This document shows positions 49,054 through 58,273 of a stretch of 64,000 bases of DNA, one piece after another. Made by a program: the position numbers and the translations under genes. Position 1 is the stretch's first letter; each line of letters starts with the position of its first letter. Source of the DNA: Sva-07 sp964651825 (GTDB taxonomy: Bacteria > Actinomycetota > Acidimicrobiia > Acidimicrobiales > Ilumatobacteraceae); contig CAZYWK010000001.1 in the NCBI GenBank assembly GCA_964651825.1, forward strand, positions 90,669-154,668. The letters are read 5' to 3'. Under the pieces are notes generated by a model. The model did no database searches. It was not told where the DNA came from and saw only the letters and a list, made by a program, of their open reading frames with translations.

Positions 49054-50769
49054 TCAGCGGGGGCCGCGGAGGAGGCGGCCGGGGAGGGCGCCGGTGAACT
49101 GGTCGTGGTCGACGGTGCGCACACCGTCGACGAACGTGGCGACGTAGCCGTCGGCCTTCTGGACGAGGCGCCGCGCGCCCGCGGGCAGGTCGTGGACCAT
49201 CCGCGGTGGGCCGAACGTGAGCCGTTCGTAGTCGATGACGTTGAGATCGGCGCGCATGCCAGGCGCGACGAGACCGCGGTCGCCCAGGCCGTACAGCTCG
49301 GCGGTCTGGCGGGTCTGGCGGTTGACGACGTGCTCCAGCGGGAACTTCGGGCCGCGGCGGCGGTCGCGGGTCCAGTGGGTGAGCATGAACGTCGGGGTAC
49401 CACCGTCGCAGATGACGCCACAGTGGGCGCCGGCATCGGCGAGACCCATGCGGGTGTGCGGGTGGCGATGGGCCTCGTAGGTGAAGTCGAGGTTGCCGTA
49501 CGCGTAGTTGAAGAACGGCGTGAGGATCATCCCGTGGCCGTCATGCGCCAGGAGCTGGTCGATCACGAGGCCGATCGGATCCTGGCCGGTGCGCCGGGCG
49601 ACCGCGCCAATCGAGTCGTCGGCCACGGGTTCGTAGTCGATGTCGCCGTCGGCGACCGCCCACCATTGGTCGAGCTTGTCGAGCACGACGGTGCGGAACA
49701 GGCCGCCGTCGTCGGGTTCGACCGACAGCGCCCGCCGGAGGTCAGGGGAGTGCAGCGCGGTGGTCTGCTCGGCGAGGGGGCGATCGGCGTACGACCGGAA
49801 CGCTGGGTGGAAGGTGAGCGGGTTGAAACTGCCCTCGAGGCACATCAACAGCCCGACGACCCGCCCTGCGACCTGGGCGACGATCGGGATGCCGTCTGCC
49901 GCGGCGTCGTCGAGCAGCCCGAGCACGTCACGCCACAAGTCAGGCGCGCTGTTCGGCTGGTTGAGGTTGACGCTCACCGTCCGCCCGGTGCGGCGGGCCA
50001 GCTCGCGCATCCACGGCCACTCGCCAGTCGGCACGTCGACGTGGTCGGGGGCGAACTGGAAGACGCCGTGGCCGGCCCGGCGGAGGGCGTCGGCGATGCC
50101 GTACAACTCGTCGGCTGCGGCATTCGTGCCCGGCACCAGCTCGCCGGACTTCGACTTGTGGATCGGTGTTCGGGAGGTGGAGAAGCCCAGCGCCCCGGCG
50201 AGCAGGCCGCGCTCGACGATCGCCGCCATCGCTTCGATGTCTTCCGCGGTCGCCGGTTCGTTCGCCGCGCCGCGGTCGCCCATCACGTAGCCCCGCACCG
50301 GTCCGTGGGCGACCTGGGTGCCGAGGTCGATGGCGTACTGCCGGGCGTCGAGGGCGTCGAGGTACTCCTCGAACGACTCCCACTCCCACGTCATCCCCTC
50401 GGTGAGCGCCGAGCCGGGGATGTCCTCCACGCCCTCCATCAGCTCGATCAGCCACTCGTGGCGATCGGGTGCCGCCGGTGCGAAGCCGACGCCACAGTTG
50501 CCTATCACCACGGTGGTCACCCCGTGCCAGGACGATGGGGTGAGGAACGGGTCCCACGATGCCTGGCCGTCGTAGTGGGTGTGCACGTCGACCCAGCCGG
50601 GCGTGACGAGCAGCCCGTCGGCGTCGATCGTGGTCGCCGCCGCGCCGATCGAGTCGCCGGCCGAGCCCACCTCGGTGACGACGCCATCGTCGACGGCCAC
50701 GTCGGCGTGCCGGCCCGGTGCCCCCGAACCGTCGACCAGAAATCCCCCACGAATCACGAGATCGTGCAT
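49054..50769 (-). CDS. Amidohydrolase family protein (N-acyl-D-amino-acid deacylase-like)
   Basis: A 571-residue amidohydrolase with the metal-binding motif GWVDVHTHYDGQASWDP near residue 60. It has GNCGVGFAP, LGFSTSRTP and the C-terminal NVIDYERL block, as in the D-aminoacylase/dihydroorotase-like group. The metal-bridging residue is expected near NCGVGF (Cys), as in D-aminoacylases. It may deacylate N-acyl-D-amino acids or hydrolyse another amide; similar actinobacterial proteins have no confirmed substrate. The ATG at 50769 is supported by a TACCGT box 6 nt upstream. It diverges from the pyrimidine operon. Confidence 0.85.
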   Translation of the reverse strand: MHDLVIRGGFLVDGSGAPGRHADVAVDDGVVTEVGSAGDSIGAAATTIDADGLLVTPGWVDVHTHYDGQASWDPFLTPSSWHGVTTVVIGNCGVGFAPAAPDRHEWLIELMEGVEDIPGSALTEGMTWEWESFEEYLDALDARQYAIDLGTQVAHGPVRGYVMGDRGAANEPATAEDIEAMAAIVERGLLAGALGFSTSRTPIHKSKSGELVPGTNAAADELYGIADALRRAGHGVFQFAPDHVDVPTGEWPWMRELARRTGRTVSVNLNQPNSAPDLWRDVLGLLDDAAADGIPIVAQVAGRVVGLLMCLEGSFNPLTFHPAFRSYADRPLAEQTTALHSPDLRRALSVEPDDGGLFRTVVLDKLDQWWAVADGDIDYEPVADDSIGAVARRTGQDPIGLVIDQLLAHDGHGMILTPFFNYAYGNLDFTYEAHRHPHTRMGLADAGAHCGVICDGGTPTFMLTHWTRDRRRGPKFPLEHVVNRQTRQTAELYGLGDRGLVAPGMRADLNVIDYERLTFGPPRMVHDLPAGARRLVQKADGYVATFVDGVRTVDHDQFTGALPGRLLRGPR

Positions 50770-50775
50770 CGCGCC

Positions 50776-50781
50776 ACGGTA
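50776..50781 (-). promoter_or_regulatory. -10 box of amidohydrolase gene (leaderless)
   Basis: TACCGT on the minus strand ends 6 nt before the ATG at 50769. Confidence 0.45.
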
Positions 50782-50789
50782 CTTGCTGC

Positions 50790-50795
50790 TACCTT
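50790..50795 (+). promoter_or_regulatory. -10-like box of pyr operon
   Basis: TACCTT would start transcription near 50802, right before the PyrR hairpin, leaving a leader of about 45 nt. No clear -35 box is seen. Confidence 0.4.
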
Positions 50796-50804
50796 GCCAC
50801 CCGA

Positions 50805-50841
50805 CCGTGAAGCGAGTCCTGTGAGGCTCGCACGGAAAGGA
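50805..50841 (+). promoter_or_regulatory. PyrR-binding RNA hairpin overlapping the ribosome-binding site
   Basis: AGTCCTGTGAGGCT (50815-50828) matches the PyrR-binding-loop consensus ARUCCNGNGAGGYU at every position. It is held by a stem: GCGAG (50812-50816) pairs with CTCGC (50827-50831), and below a 3-nt bulge CCGT (50805-50808) pairs with ACGG (50832-50835). The lower stem takes in the first two bases of the GGAAAGGA ribosome-binding site (50834-50841), 5 nt before the pyrR ATG. PyrR with UMP bound should hold the hairpin and block translation of pyrR. There is no room for an antiterminator, so control is likely translational, as proposed for mycobacteria. Confidence 0.8.
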
Positions 50842-50846
50842 CACAC

Positions 50847-51389
50847 ATGGCTGCTGGCCACGAAACCAGCACGCCGCCAGGCGCCAAGCAGGTCTTGGGG
50901 CCCGACGACGTGCGACGCGCGATCACCCGGATGGCGCACGAGATCATCGAGCGCAACCACGGCACGGACCGTGTGGCGCTGATCGGCATCCAACACGGCG
51001 GTGTCTGGCTCGCCGAAGCGCTCGGTGACGCCATCACCCGAATCGACGCCACCTCCTCCCGCGTGCCGGTCGGTTCCGTCGACGCCAGCCTCTACCGCGA
51101 CGACATCGGGCTGCGCCCCGTGTCGCCGGGCGCGGTCAGCGACCTGCCGTTCGATGTCAACGAGCTCACCGTCGTACTCGTCGACGACGTGCTCTACACC
51201 GGCCGCACCGTGCGCGCCGCGCTCGACGCGGTCGGCGACTACGGCCGACCCCGCGCCGTGCAACTCGCAGTGCTGGTCGACCGCGGGCACCGCGAGCTAC
51301 CGATCCGGCCCGACTTCGTGGGCAAGAACCTGCCGACCAGCTCGACCGAGTCGGTCTCGGCCACCGTCGGCGGCGTCCTGATCTCGTGA
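50847..51389 (+). CDS. pyrR: Pyrimidine operon regulator PyrR / uracil phosphoribosyltransferase
   Basis: A 180-residue type I phosphoribosyltransferase fold. The PRPP loop is VVLVDDVLYTGRTVRAAL, with IGIQHGGVWLAE and VDRGHRELPIRPDFVGKNLPTS typical of PyrR. It binds the RNA hairpin just upstream of its own start and senses UMP/PRPP; many members also have uracil phosphoribosyltransferase activity. It is the first gene of the pyr operon and overlaps pyrB by 4 nt. Confidence 0.93.
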   Translation: MAAGHETSTPPGAKQVLGPDDVRRAITRMAHEIIERNHGTDRVALIGIQHGGVWLAEALGDAITRIDATSSRVPVGSVDASLYRDDIGLRPVSPGAVSDLPFDVNELTVVLVDDVLYTGRTVRAALDAVGDYGRPRAVQLAVLVDRGHRELPIRPDFVGKNLPTSSTESVSATVGGVLIS

Positions 51390-52327
51390 GCGCGTCGCTG
51401 CTGACCATCGAGGACCTCGGCCCGGCCGGGATCCAGCGCATCCTCGACCTCGCCGACCACATGGCCGAGGTCAACCGCCGCCCCAATCCGAAGGTGCCGG
51501 CGCTGCGCGGCAAGACCGTGTGCAACGTGTTCTTCGAGGACTCGACCCGCACCAGGCTGAGCTTCGAGACTGCGGCCAAGCGGCTGTCGGCCGACACGAT
51601 GACGTTCGCCGTCGCCCAGTCGAGCGTCAACAAGGGCGAGAGCCTGCGCGACACGATCGAGACGATCGCCGCCATGGGGGTCGATGCGTTCGTGATCCGC
51701 CACAAGTCGAGCGGCGCGCCGGCGCTCGTCGACGGCTGGACGAACGCCAGCGTCGTCAACGCCGGCGACGGCTGGCACGCCCATCCCACCCAGGCCCTGC
51801 TCGATGCCTACACGATCCGCACCGCCCTCAACCGAACGGGCGGCTTCGACGGACTGCGGGTGGCGATCGTCGGCGACATCAAGCACAGCAGGGTCGCCCG
51901 CAGCACGGCCGCCGCTTTGCGGATGCTCGGCGCCGACGTCACCTTCGTCGCGCCTCGCACGTTGCTCCCGCCGGCGATCGAGGAGCCGACCACGGACGAC
52001 CTCGACGGCCTGATCGACGACGTCGACGTGCTGTACCTCCTGCGCATGCAGCAGGAGCGCATGAGCGAGGCGCTCGTGCCGAACCTGCGCGAGTACACGA
52101 TGCGCTTCGGGCTCACCGCCTCCCGTGCGGCCCGGCTGGCCCCGCACGCCCTCGTCATGCATCCCGGCCCGATGAACCGTGGCGTCGAGATCATCGTGGA
52201 CCCGGCCGAGCTTCCGGGGGCAGTGATCACCCAGCAGGTCACGAACGGCATCGCCGTCCGGATGGCCGTGCTGTTCGACCTGCTCGGCGGCGAGCGGTCC
52301 ACCATGAACCAGGAGTCGAACCAATGA
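51386..52327 (+). CDS. pyrB: Aspartate carbamoyltransferase catalytic subunit
   Basis: A 313-residue ATCase catalytic chain. The carbamoyl-phosphate site is FFEDSTRTRLSFE, with HAHPTQALLDAYT, and MHPGPMNRGVEI at the C-terminus. It condenses carbamoyl phosphate and aspartate. No pyrI is present; in actinobacteria the chain commonly works without it, with DHOase nearby. It overlaps both pyrR and pyrC by 4 nt. Confidence 0.95.
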   Translation: MSASLLTIEDLGPAGIQRILDLADHMAEVNRRPNPKVPALRGKTVCNVFFEDSTRTRLSFETAAKRLSADTMTFAVAQSSVNKGESLRDTIETIAAMGVDAFVIRHKSSGAPALVDGWTNASVVNAGDGWHAHPTQALLDAYTIRTALNRTGGFDGLRVAIVGDIKHSRVARSTAAALRMLGADVTFVAPRTLLPPAIEEPTTDDLDGLIDDVDVLYLLRMQQERMSEALVPNLREYTMRFGLTASRAARLAPHALVMHPGPMNRGVEIIVDPAELPGAVITQQVTNGIAVRMAVLFDLLGGERSTMNQESNQ

Positions 52328-53607
52328 CCGGCATCGTGATCACCAGCGGGCGGCTGCTCGACGAGACGGGGGAGCGCACTGGCGACGTCCGCATCGACGA
52401 CGGGCGGATCGTCGAGGTCGGATCGGTCACCGCCCTCGACGGCGACGAGGTGATCGACGCCGCCGGTTGTGTCGTCAGCCCTGGCTTCGTCGACCTCCAC
52501 ACCCACCTGCGTGAGCCGGGGAAGGAGGAGGCGGAGACGATCGAGACCGGCAGCCGGGCTGCCGCCCTGGGCGGGTACACGGCGATCGTCGCCATGCCGA
52601 ACACCGACCCGACCCAGGACTGCGTGGAGGTCGTCGGCTTCGTCCGCCAGCAGGCCGCGCGGGCCGGGCTGTGCGAGGTGCTCCCCGCGGCCGCCATCAC
52701 CGTCGGCCGCAACGGTTCGCAACTCGCTCCGTTCGCCGAGCTGGCGGCGGTCGGCGTGCGCATCTTCACCGACGACGGCAACGGCGTACAGGACCCGCTC
52801 CTGATGCGCCGGGCCTTCGAGTACTCCCTCGGTCTCGGCATCACGCTCGCCCAGCACTGCGAGGTGGCCCGCCTCACGGAGGGCGCGGTGATGCACGAGG
52901 GCGGGTGCTGCAGCCAGCTCGGCCTGCCGGGGTGGCCGGCGATCGCCGAGGAGCTGATGGTGCATCGCGACATCGAACTGGTCCGGCTCATCGGTGCTCG
53001 CGTCCACTTCCTCCACCTGTCGACGGCCCGCAGTGTGGCGCTGGTGCGCGCCGCCAAGGCCGACGGCCTCCCGGTCACGGCCGAGGCGGCTCCCCACCAC
53101 TTCAGCCTCACGGACGAACGGCTCGCCACCTACGACGCGACGTTCAAGGTCAACCCGCCGCTGCGCACGAGCGACGACGTCGCCGCCGTGCGAGCCGGGC
53201 TCGCCGACGGGACGATCGACGCGATCGCCACCGACCACGCCCCCCACGCCCCGGAGACCAAGGAGCAACCGCTCGACCAGGCACCTCCCGGGATGCTCGG
53301 GTTGGAGACCGCGCTCGGCGTGTCGCTGGCCCACCTCGACATGCCGCTCGCCGACGTCGTTGCCGCGCTGTCGTGGAAGCCGGCCGCGATTGCCGGCGTC
53401 AGCGATCGCCACGGCCGGCCCATCGTCGTCGGTGAACCGGCCAATCTCACGGTGTTCGACCCCGAGGCGGAGTGGGAGGTCGTCCCGGCCCGCCTCGCCA
53501 GCAAGAGTCGGAACACGCCGTACGTCGGGACGCCGCTGCGCGGCAAGGTCCGCCACACGATCTTCGACGGCACGGTCGTCGTTCGAGACGGGGCGGCCAC
53601 ACGATGA
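52324..53607 (+). CDS. pyrC: Dihydroorotase
   Basis: A 427-residue class I dihydroorotase. Metal and substrate motifs are visible: DLHTHLREPGKEEAETIETG, AMPNTDPTQD, AQHCEVARL, HFLHLSTARS and ATDHAPHAPETKEQP. It closes carbamoyl-aspartate to dihydroorotate. It is complete and ends 24 nt before an assembly gap, so the exact distance to carA is unknown. Confidence 0.95.
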   Translation: MTGIVITSGRLLDETGERTGDVRIDDGRIVEVGSVTALDGDEVIDAAGCVVSPGFVDLHTHLREPGKEEAETIETGSRAAALGGYTAIVAMPNTDPTQDCVEVVGFVRQQAARAGLCEVLPAAAITVGRNGSQLAPFAELAAVGVRIFTDDGNGVQDPLLMRRAFEYSLGLGITLAQHCEVARLTEGAVMHEGGCCSQLGLPGWPAIAEELMVHRDIELVRLIGARVHFLHLSTARSVALVRAAKADGLPVTAEAAPHHFSLTDERLATYDATFKVNPPLRTSDDVAAVRAGLADGTIDAIATDHAPHAPETKEQPLDQAPPGMLGLETALGVSLAHLDMPLADVVAALSWKPAAIAGVSDRHGRPIVVGEPANLTVFDPEAEWEVVPARLASKSRNTPYVGTPLRGKVRHTIFDGTVVVRDGAATR

Positions 53608-53613
53608 TCCCGG

Positions 53614-53881
53614 CCGTCACGAATCGTCTCGNNNNNNNNNNNNNNNNNNNNNNNNNNNNNNNNNNNNNNNNNNNNNNNNNNNNNNNNNNNNNNNNNNNNN
53701 NNNNNNNNNNNNNNNNNNNNNNNNNNNNNNNCGAATCGTCTCGGAACTACGCATGAACATGCGGTAGATTGGATGAATATGCAAGAACCGGTACAGTCCG
53801 ACCGTCGACTGGCGAGCAGCGAGACGATTCGCAACGTCCTGCCTGGGGGTCCGACGTGAGCGGTGAGACGATTCGTGACGG
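53614..53881. repeat. Cluster of CGAATCGTCTCG repeats in both orientations before carA
   Basis: CGAATCGTCTCG occurs at 53620-53631 and 53732-53743, on each side of the gap. Its reverse complement CGAGACGATTCG occurs at 53820-53831, and 11 of its 12 bases recur at 53865-53875. The outer pair extends to 17 complementary bases (53615-53631 with 53865-53881), reaching into the first codons of carA. The stretch could fold into large hairpins. It explains the assembly break and may be a mobile remnant or a control site inside the operon. Confidence 0.75.
53632..53731. other. Assembly gap (100 N)
   Basis: A run of exactly 100 N between pyrC and carA, flanked on both sides by the same 12-bp sequence. 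The true length is unknown. Confidence 0.99.
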
Positions 53882-54986
53882 GGCACTGGTGCTCGCCGAC
53901 GGGAGCGTGTTCGAGGGCGAGCTGATCGGCGCCGTCGCACCGGTCGCCACCGGCGAGGTGGTGTTCAACACGGTGATGAGCGGCTACCAGGAGGTGATCA
54001 CCGACCCGAGCTACGCCGGCCAGATCATCACGTTTACCACTGCCCACCTCGGCAACTACGGCGTGAACCCGACCGACGACGAGTCCCGCGGCACGTTCTG
54101 CCGCGGCGTCGTGATCCGCGATCTCGCCCGCCGGCACAGCAACCATCGGGCCGAGGGCGGCCTCGACGCGATGCTCAGCAAGCGGGGAGTGCCGGGCATC
54201 GCCGGCATCGACACCCGTCGGCTCACCAGGATCATCCGCGAGACCGGCGCCATTCCCGGTGCCTTCGGCTCGGCGACCGAGGCCGAGCTGCTGGCCGCCG
54301 CCCGAAACGAGCCCGGCACGGACGGCGTCGATCTCGTCAGCACCGTCACGACGCCCGAGCGGTACACGATCGACGCTGTTTCGACGGACGTGGGCGATCC
54401 GGCCAGCCGCCGCCGGATCGTCGCCCTCGACTACGGGATGAAGCGCAACATCGGGCACCACCTCGCCCACCTGGGACTGGTCGAGGTGCTGCCGGCGTCG
54501 GCCACCGCGGCCGACGTCCTGGCGCTCGAGCCCGATGGCGTGTTCCTCAGCAACGGTCCCGGCGACCCGGCGATGTGCGGGTCGCCGGTCGAGACGATCC
54601 AAGGCCTGCTCGGCCAGGTGCCGATCTTCGGGATCTGCCTCGGCCACCAGCTCCTCGCCCGGGCGATCGGCGCCGAGACGGTGAAGATGCCGTTCGGCCA
54701 CCACGGCGGAAACCACCCCGTGCAGAACCTCACGAACGGCCGCGTCGAGATCACCAGCCAGAACCACAACTTCGCCGTCGACGCCGGATCGTTCGGCGAC
54801 CGGGCAACGATGACCCACGTCAACCTCAACGACGGCGTGTGCGAGGGCCTCCAGGTGACCGGTGAGCTCGCCTACAGCGTGCAGCACCACCCCGAGGCCA
54901 ACCCCGGCCCGCGCGACGCCAACTACCTGTTCGAGCAGTTCGCCGACATGATGACGTTGCGCAACGGCAGGAACGGGGGCCGCTGA
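53856..54986 (+). CDS. carA: Carbamoyl-phosphate synthase small subunit
   Basis: A 376-residue glutamine amidotransferase subunit. The N-terminal domain begins ALVLADGSVFEGELIG; the class I GATase domain has the nucleophile Cys in FGICLGHQLLARAIG, and His/Glu in SVQHHPEANPGPRD. It supplies ammonia from glutamine to CarB. The GTG at 53856 is chosen because it gives the usual family start and has GGGGG nearby; an in-frame TTG at 53769 would add 29 atypical residues. The stop overlaps the carB ATG by 1 nt. Confidence 0.94.
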   Translation: MSGETIRDGALVLADGSVFEGELIGAVAPVATGEVVFNTVMSGYQEVITDPSYAGQIITFTTAHLGNYGVNPTDDESRGTFCRGVVIRDLARRHSNHRAEGGLDAMLSKRGVPGIAGIDTRRLTRIIRETGAIPGAFGSATEAELLAAARNEPGTDGVDLVSTVTTPERYTIDAVSTDVGDPASRRRIVALDYGMKRNIGHHLAHLGLVEVLPASATAADVLALEPDGVFLSNGPGDPAMCGSPVETIQGLLGQVPIFGICLGHQLLARAIGAETVKMPFGHHGGNHPVQNLTNGRVEITSQNHNFAVDAGSFGDRATMTHVNLNDGVCEGLQVTGELAYSVQHHPEANPGPRDANYLFEQFADMMTLRNGRNGGR

Positions 54987-57900
54987 TGCCGAAGCGCACG
55001 GACCTCCACTCGATCCTGATCATCGGCTCCGGCCCGATCGTGATCGGCCAGGCCTGCGAGTTCGACTACTCCGGCACCCAGGCCTGCCGTGTGCTGCGGG
55101 AGGAGGGCTACCGCGTCGTCCTCGCCAACTCGAACCCGGCGACGATCATGACCGACCCCGACTTCGCCGACGCGACCTACATCGAGCCGCTCACGTGGGA
55201 GGTGCTGGCCGCGATCATCGAACGCGAGCAGCCCGACGCCGTGCTGCCCACCCTCGGCGGCCAGACCGGCCTGAACATCGCCATGGAGCTGTTCGAGCGC
55301 GGCCTGATCGGGGTGCCTGGCACGCCCGAGATGATCGGGGCCAACGCCGAGGCGATCGCCACCGCGGAGGATCGCGCCCTGTTCAAGGAGGCGATGATCG
55401 AGATCGGCCTCGACGTGCCGCGCTCGGGCACCGCCCACTCCATCGACGAGGCGCGCACGATCGTCGACGACATCGGCCTGCCGATCATCGTCCGCCCCGC
55501 CTACATCCTCGGTGGGCGCGGCACGGGCATCGCCTCCACGCCCGACGAGTTCGAGCGGCTCGCCACCGCCGGCCTGACCGCCAGCCCGATCAACGAGATC
55601 CTCGTCGAGGAGTCGATCGCCGGCTGGAAGGAGTACGAGCTCGAGGTGATGCGCGACCGCGCCGACAACTGCGTGATCATCTGCGGCATCGAGAACGTCG
55701 ATCCGATGGGCGTCCACACCGGCGACTCGATCACCGTGGCGCCGATCCAGACATTGAGCGACGTGGAATACCAGGAGATGCGCGACGCGGCGATCGCCTG
55801 CATCCGCCGCGTGGGCGTGGAGACCGGTGGCTCGAACGTCCAGTTCGCCGTCGACCCGGAAACCGGCCGCCAGGTCGTGATCGAGATGAACCCGCGCGTG
55901 TCGCGGTCGTCCGCGCTGGCGTCGAAGGCGACCGGCTTCCCGATCGCCAAGATCGCCGCCCGCCTCGCCGTCGGCTACACGCTCGACGAGATCCCCAACG
56001 ACATCACGGCCACCGCCGAGCGCTCGACCCCGGCCGCGTTCGAGCCGGTGATCGACTACGTCGTCACCAAGATCCCGCGCTGGGCCTTCGAGAAGCTGCC
56101 CGGCACCACCGGCGTGCTCGGCACGCAGATGCAGTCCGTCGGCGAGGTGATGGCGATCGGGCGGACGTTCCCCGAGAGCCTGCAGAAGGCGCTGCGCTCG
56201 CTGGAACAGGGGCGGGCCGGCATGAATTGCGACAGCACCGAGGCGCAGTTCGACTCGCTGACCGACGACGACCTGCTCGCCGCGGTGCCCATCGCCACGC
56301 CCGACCGTCTCCTCCAGGTCGGCGAGCTGCTGCGGCGCGGCGTGGGCATCGACCAGATCCACGCGATCACGAGGATCGATCCGTGGTTCCTCGACCAGAT
56401 CTCGATGATCGTCGAGGAGCGCCACGCGCTGGCCGACGAGTCGCCGGAGTCGATGACGCGCCGGGCGTGGCGGCGGGCCAAACGGCTCGGGTTCGCCGAC
56501 GCCCAGCTCGCCCACCTGTGGGGGAGCGACGAGTCGACCGTGCGCGCCGCGCGCGAAGCGGCTGGCGTGGCCCCGACCTACAAGACCGTCGACACCTGCG
56601 CCGCCGAGTTCGCCGCCGAGACGCCGTACCACTACTCGACCTACGAGGACGAGAGCGAGGTGCGCGACAGCGACCGTCAGAAGGTCGTGATCCTCGGGTC
56701 CGGCCCGAACCGCATCGGCCAGGGGATCGAGTTCGACTACTGCTGCGTCCACGCCAGCTTCGCCCTGCGCGACGCCGGGTTCGAGACGGTGATGGTCAAC
56801 TGCAACCCCGAGACCGTGTCGACCGACTACGACACGTCGGACCGCCTGTACTTCGAGCCGCTCACCACCGAAGACGTGCTCAACGTCATCGCCGCCGAGC
56901 GGCCGCACCGGGTGATCGTGTCGCTCGGCGGCCAGACGCCGCTGAAGCTGGCCGGGCAGATCCCGCGTGAATTGGTGGCCGGCACGTCGCCTGACTCGAT
57001 CGATGCTGCCGAGGACCGCCAGCGGTGGAACGAGATCTGCGACGAGCTGGCCATCCCGCAGCCGCCCGGTGGCACGGCGACCGACCTCGAAGAAGCGCTC
57101 GCCATCACCGACGACATCGGCTTCCCTGTCCTCGTCCGGCCCAGCTACGTGCTCGGCGGCCGGGCGATGCAGATCGTTCACGACCGCAGCCACCTCGCCC
57201 GGGCGATGGACGAGCTGGCCGGTTTCGGCAGCCTCGGCAAGGAAGGCGGCCTGTCGGCCGAGCGGCCGGTGCTGATCGACCGCTTCCTGGCCGATGCCAC
57301 CGAGGTCGACGTCGACGCCATCCGCGACGCCACCGGCGAGGTGCTGGTCGGTGGCGTGATGGAACACGTGGAGGAGGCGGGCGTCCACTCGGGCGACTCG
57401 GCCTGCGCGATCCCACCGCCGACGCTGCCGTCGTGGGTGGTCGAGGTGATCCACGCCTACACCGCGGCGATCGCCAAGCGGCTCGACGTGATCGGGCTGA
57501 TCAACGTCCAGTACGCGGTCATCGGCACCACCGTGTACGTGATCGAGGCCAACCCGCGGGCCAGCCGCACGGTTCCGTTCGTCGCCAAGGCGACCGGTGT
57601 GCCGCTGGCCAAGGTGGCGACCAGGGTGATGTTGGGGGCGACGCTCGCGGAGCTCCGCGACGAAGGGTTGCTGGTGCCGCCCGTCGGCGGGCACGTCGCG
57701 GTCAAGGAAGCGGTGATGCCGTTCAACCGCTTCCCCGAGGTCGACCCCGCGCTCGGCCCCGAGATGCGTTCCACCGGTGAGGTGATGGGCATCGCCGACA
57801 CGTTCGGCCGGGCCTTCTACAAGGCCGAGCTCGCGGCCGGCACGATCCTGCCGACCGACGGCACCGTGTTCCTGTCGCTCGCCGACCCCGACAAGCCCGC

Positions 57901-58273
57901 CGGGCTGATCGTCGCCCAGCGGCTGCGGTCCCTCGGCCTCGGCATCGCCGCCACCGAGGGCACCGCCGCCTACCTGGCCCGGTTCGATTCGCCGGTCGAC
58001 CAGGTGGTGGCCAAGGTGCAGGACGGCGTCGGCGTCACCGCGGTCGATCTGATCGCCGACGGCAAGATCTGCTTCGTGATCAACACCCCGCGCGGCCGGA
58101 TCGGCCGCAGCGACGGTGAGCAGATCCGCAAGGCGGCCAGCCTCCACCGGGTCAGCTCGGTGACTACGGTCGATGCCGCATTGGCCGCCGTCGAGGGCAT
58201 GGCCGAGCGCGAAGGCGAGGCCGTCACGGTGCGATCGCTGCAGGAGTATCACGCGCTGGGTCAGGTGACGTGA
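54986..58273 (+). CDS. carB: Carbamoyl-phosphate synthase large subunit
   Basis: A 1095-residue synthetase with two homologous ATP-grasp halves. Both start with the same nucleotide motif: IGSGPIVIGQACEFDYSGTQ near residue 13 and LGSGPNRIGQGIEFDYCC near residue 570. The first half carboxyphosphorylates bicarbonate; the second makes carbamoyl phosphate. The last ~140 residues form the MGS-like allosteric domain, where UMP would inhibit. It overlaps pyrD by 4 nt. Confidence 0.96.
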   Translation: MPKRTDLHSILIIGSGPIVIGQACEFDYSGTQACRVLREEGYRVVLANSNPATIMTDPDFADATYIEPLTWEVLAAIIEREQPDAVLPTLGGQTGLNIAMELFERGLIGVPGTPEMIGANAEAIATAEDRALFKEAMIEIGLDVPRSGTAHSIDEARTIVDDIGLPIIVRPAYILGGRGTGIASTPDEFERLATAGLTASPINEILVEESIAGWKEYELEVMRDRADNCVIICGIENVDPMGVHTGDSITVAPIQTLSDVEYQEMRDAAIACIRRVGVETGGSNVQFAVDPETGRQVVIEMNPRVSRSSALASKATGFPIAKIAARLAVGYTLDEIPNDITATAERSTPAAFEPVIDYVVTKIPRWAFEKLPGTTGVLGTQMQSVGEVMAIGRTFPESLQKALRSLEQGRAGMNCDSTEAQFDSLTDDDLLAAVPIATPDRLLQVGELLRRGVGIDQIHAITRIDPWFLDQISMIVEERHALADESPESMTRRAWRRAKRLGFADAQLAHLWGSDESTVRAAREAAGVAPTYKTVDTCAAEFAAETPYHYSTYEDESEVRDSDRQKVVILGSGPNRIGQGIEFDYCCVHASFALRDAGFETVMVNCNPETVSTDYDTSDRLYFEPLTTEDVLNVIAAERPHRVIVSLGGQTPLKLAGQIPRELVAGTSPDSIDAAEDRQRWNEICDELAIPQPPGGTATDLEEALAITDDIGFPVLVRPSYVLGGRAMQIVHDRSHLARAMDELAGFGSLGKEGGLSAERPVLIDRFLADATEVDVDAIRDATGEVLVGGVMEHVEEAGVHSGDSACAIPPPTLPSWVVEVIHAYTAAIAKRLDVIGLINVQYAVIGTTVYVIEANPRASRTVPFVAKATGVPLAKVATRVMLGATLAELRDEGLLVPPVGGHVAVKEAVMPFNRFPEVDPALGPEMRSTGEVMGIADTFGRAFYKAELAAGTILPTDGTVFLSLADPDKPAGLIVAQRLRSLGLGIAATEGTAAYLARFDSPVDQVVAKVQDGVGVTAVDLIADGKICFVINTPRGRIGRSDGEQIRKAASLHRVSSVTTVDAALAAVEGMAEREGEAVTVRSLQEYHALGQVT

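Noticed and set aside
53769..53855. carA start at the in-frame TTG
   Set aside because: It would add 29 residues with no family match, and the GTG at 53856 gives the usual CarA N-terminus.
53130..54890. A minus-strand open frame spanning the second assembly gap
   Set aside because: It lies opposite pyrC and carA, crosses the N run, and has the low-complexity composition of antisense frames.
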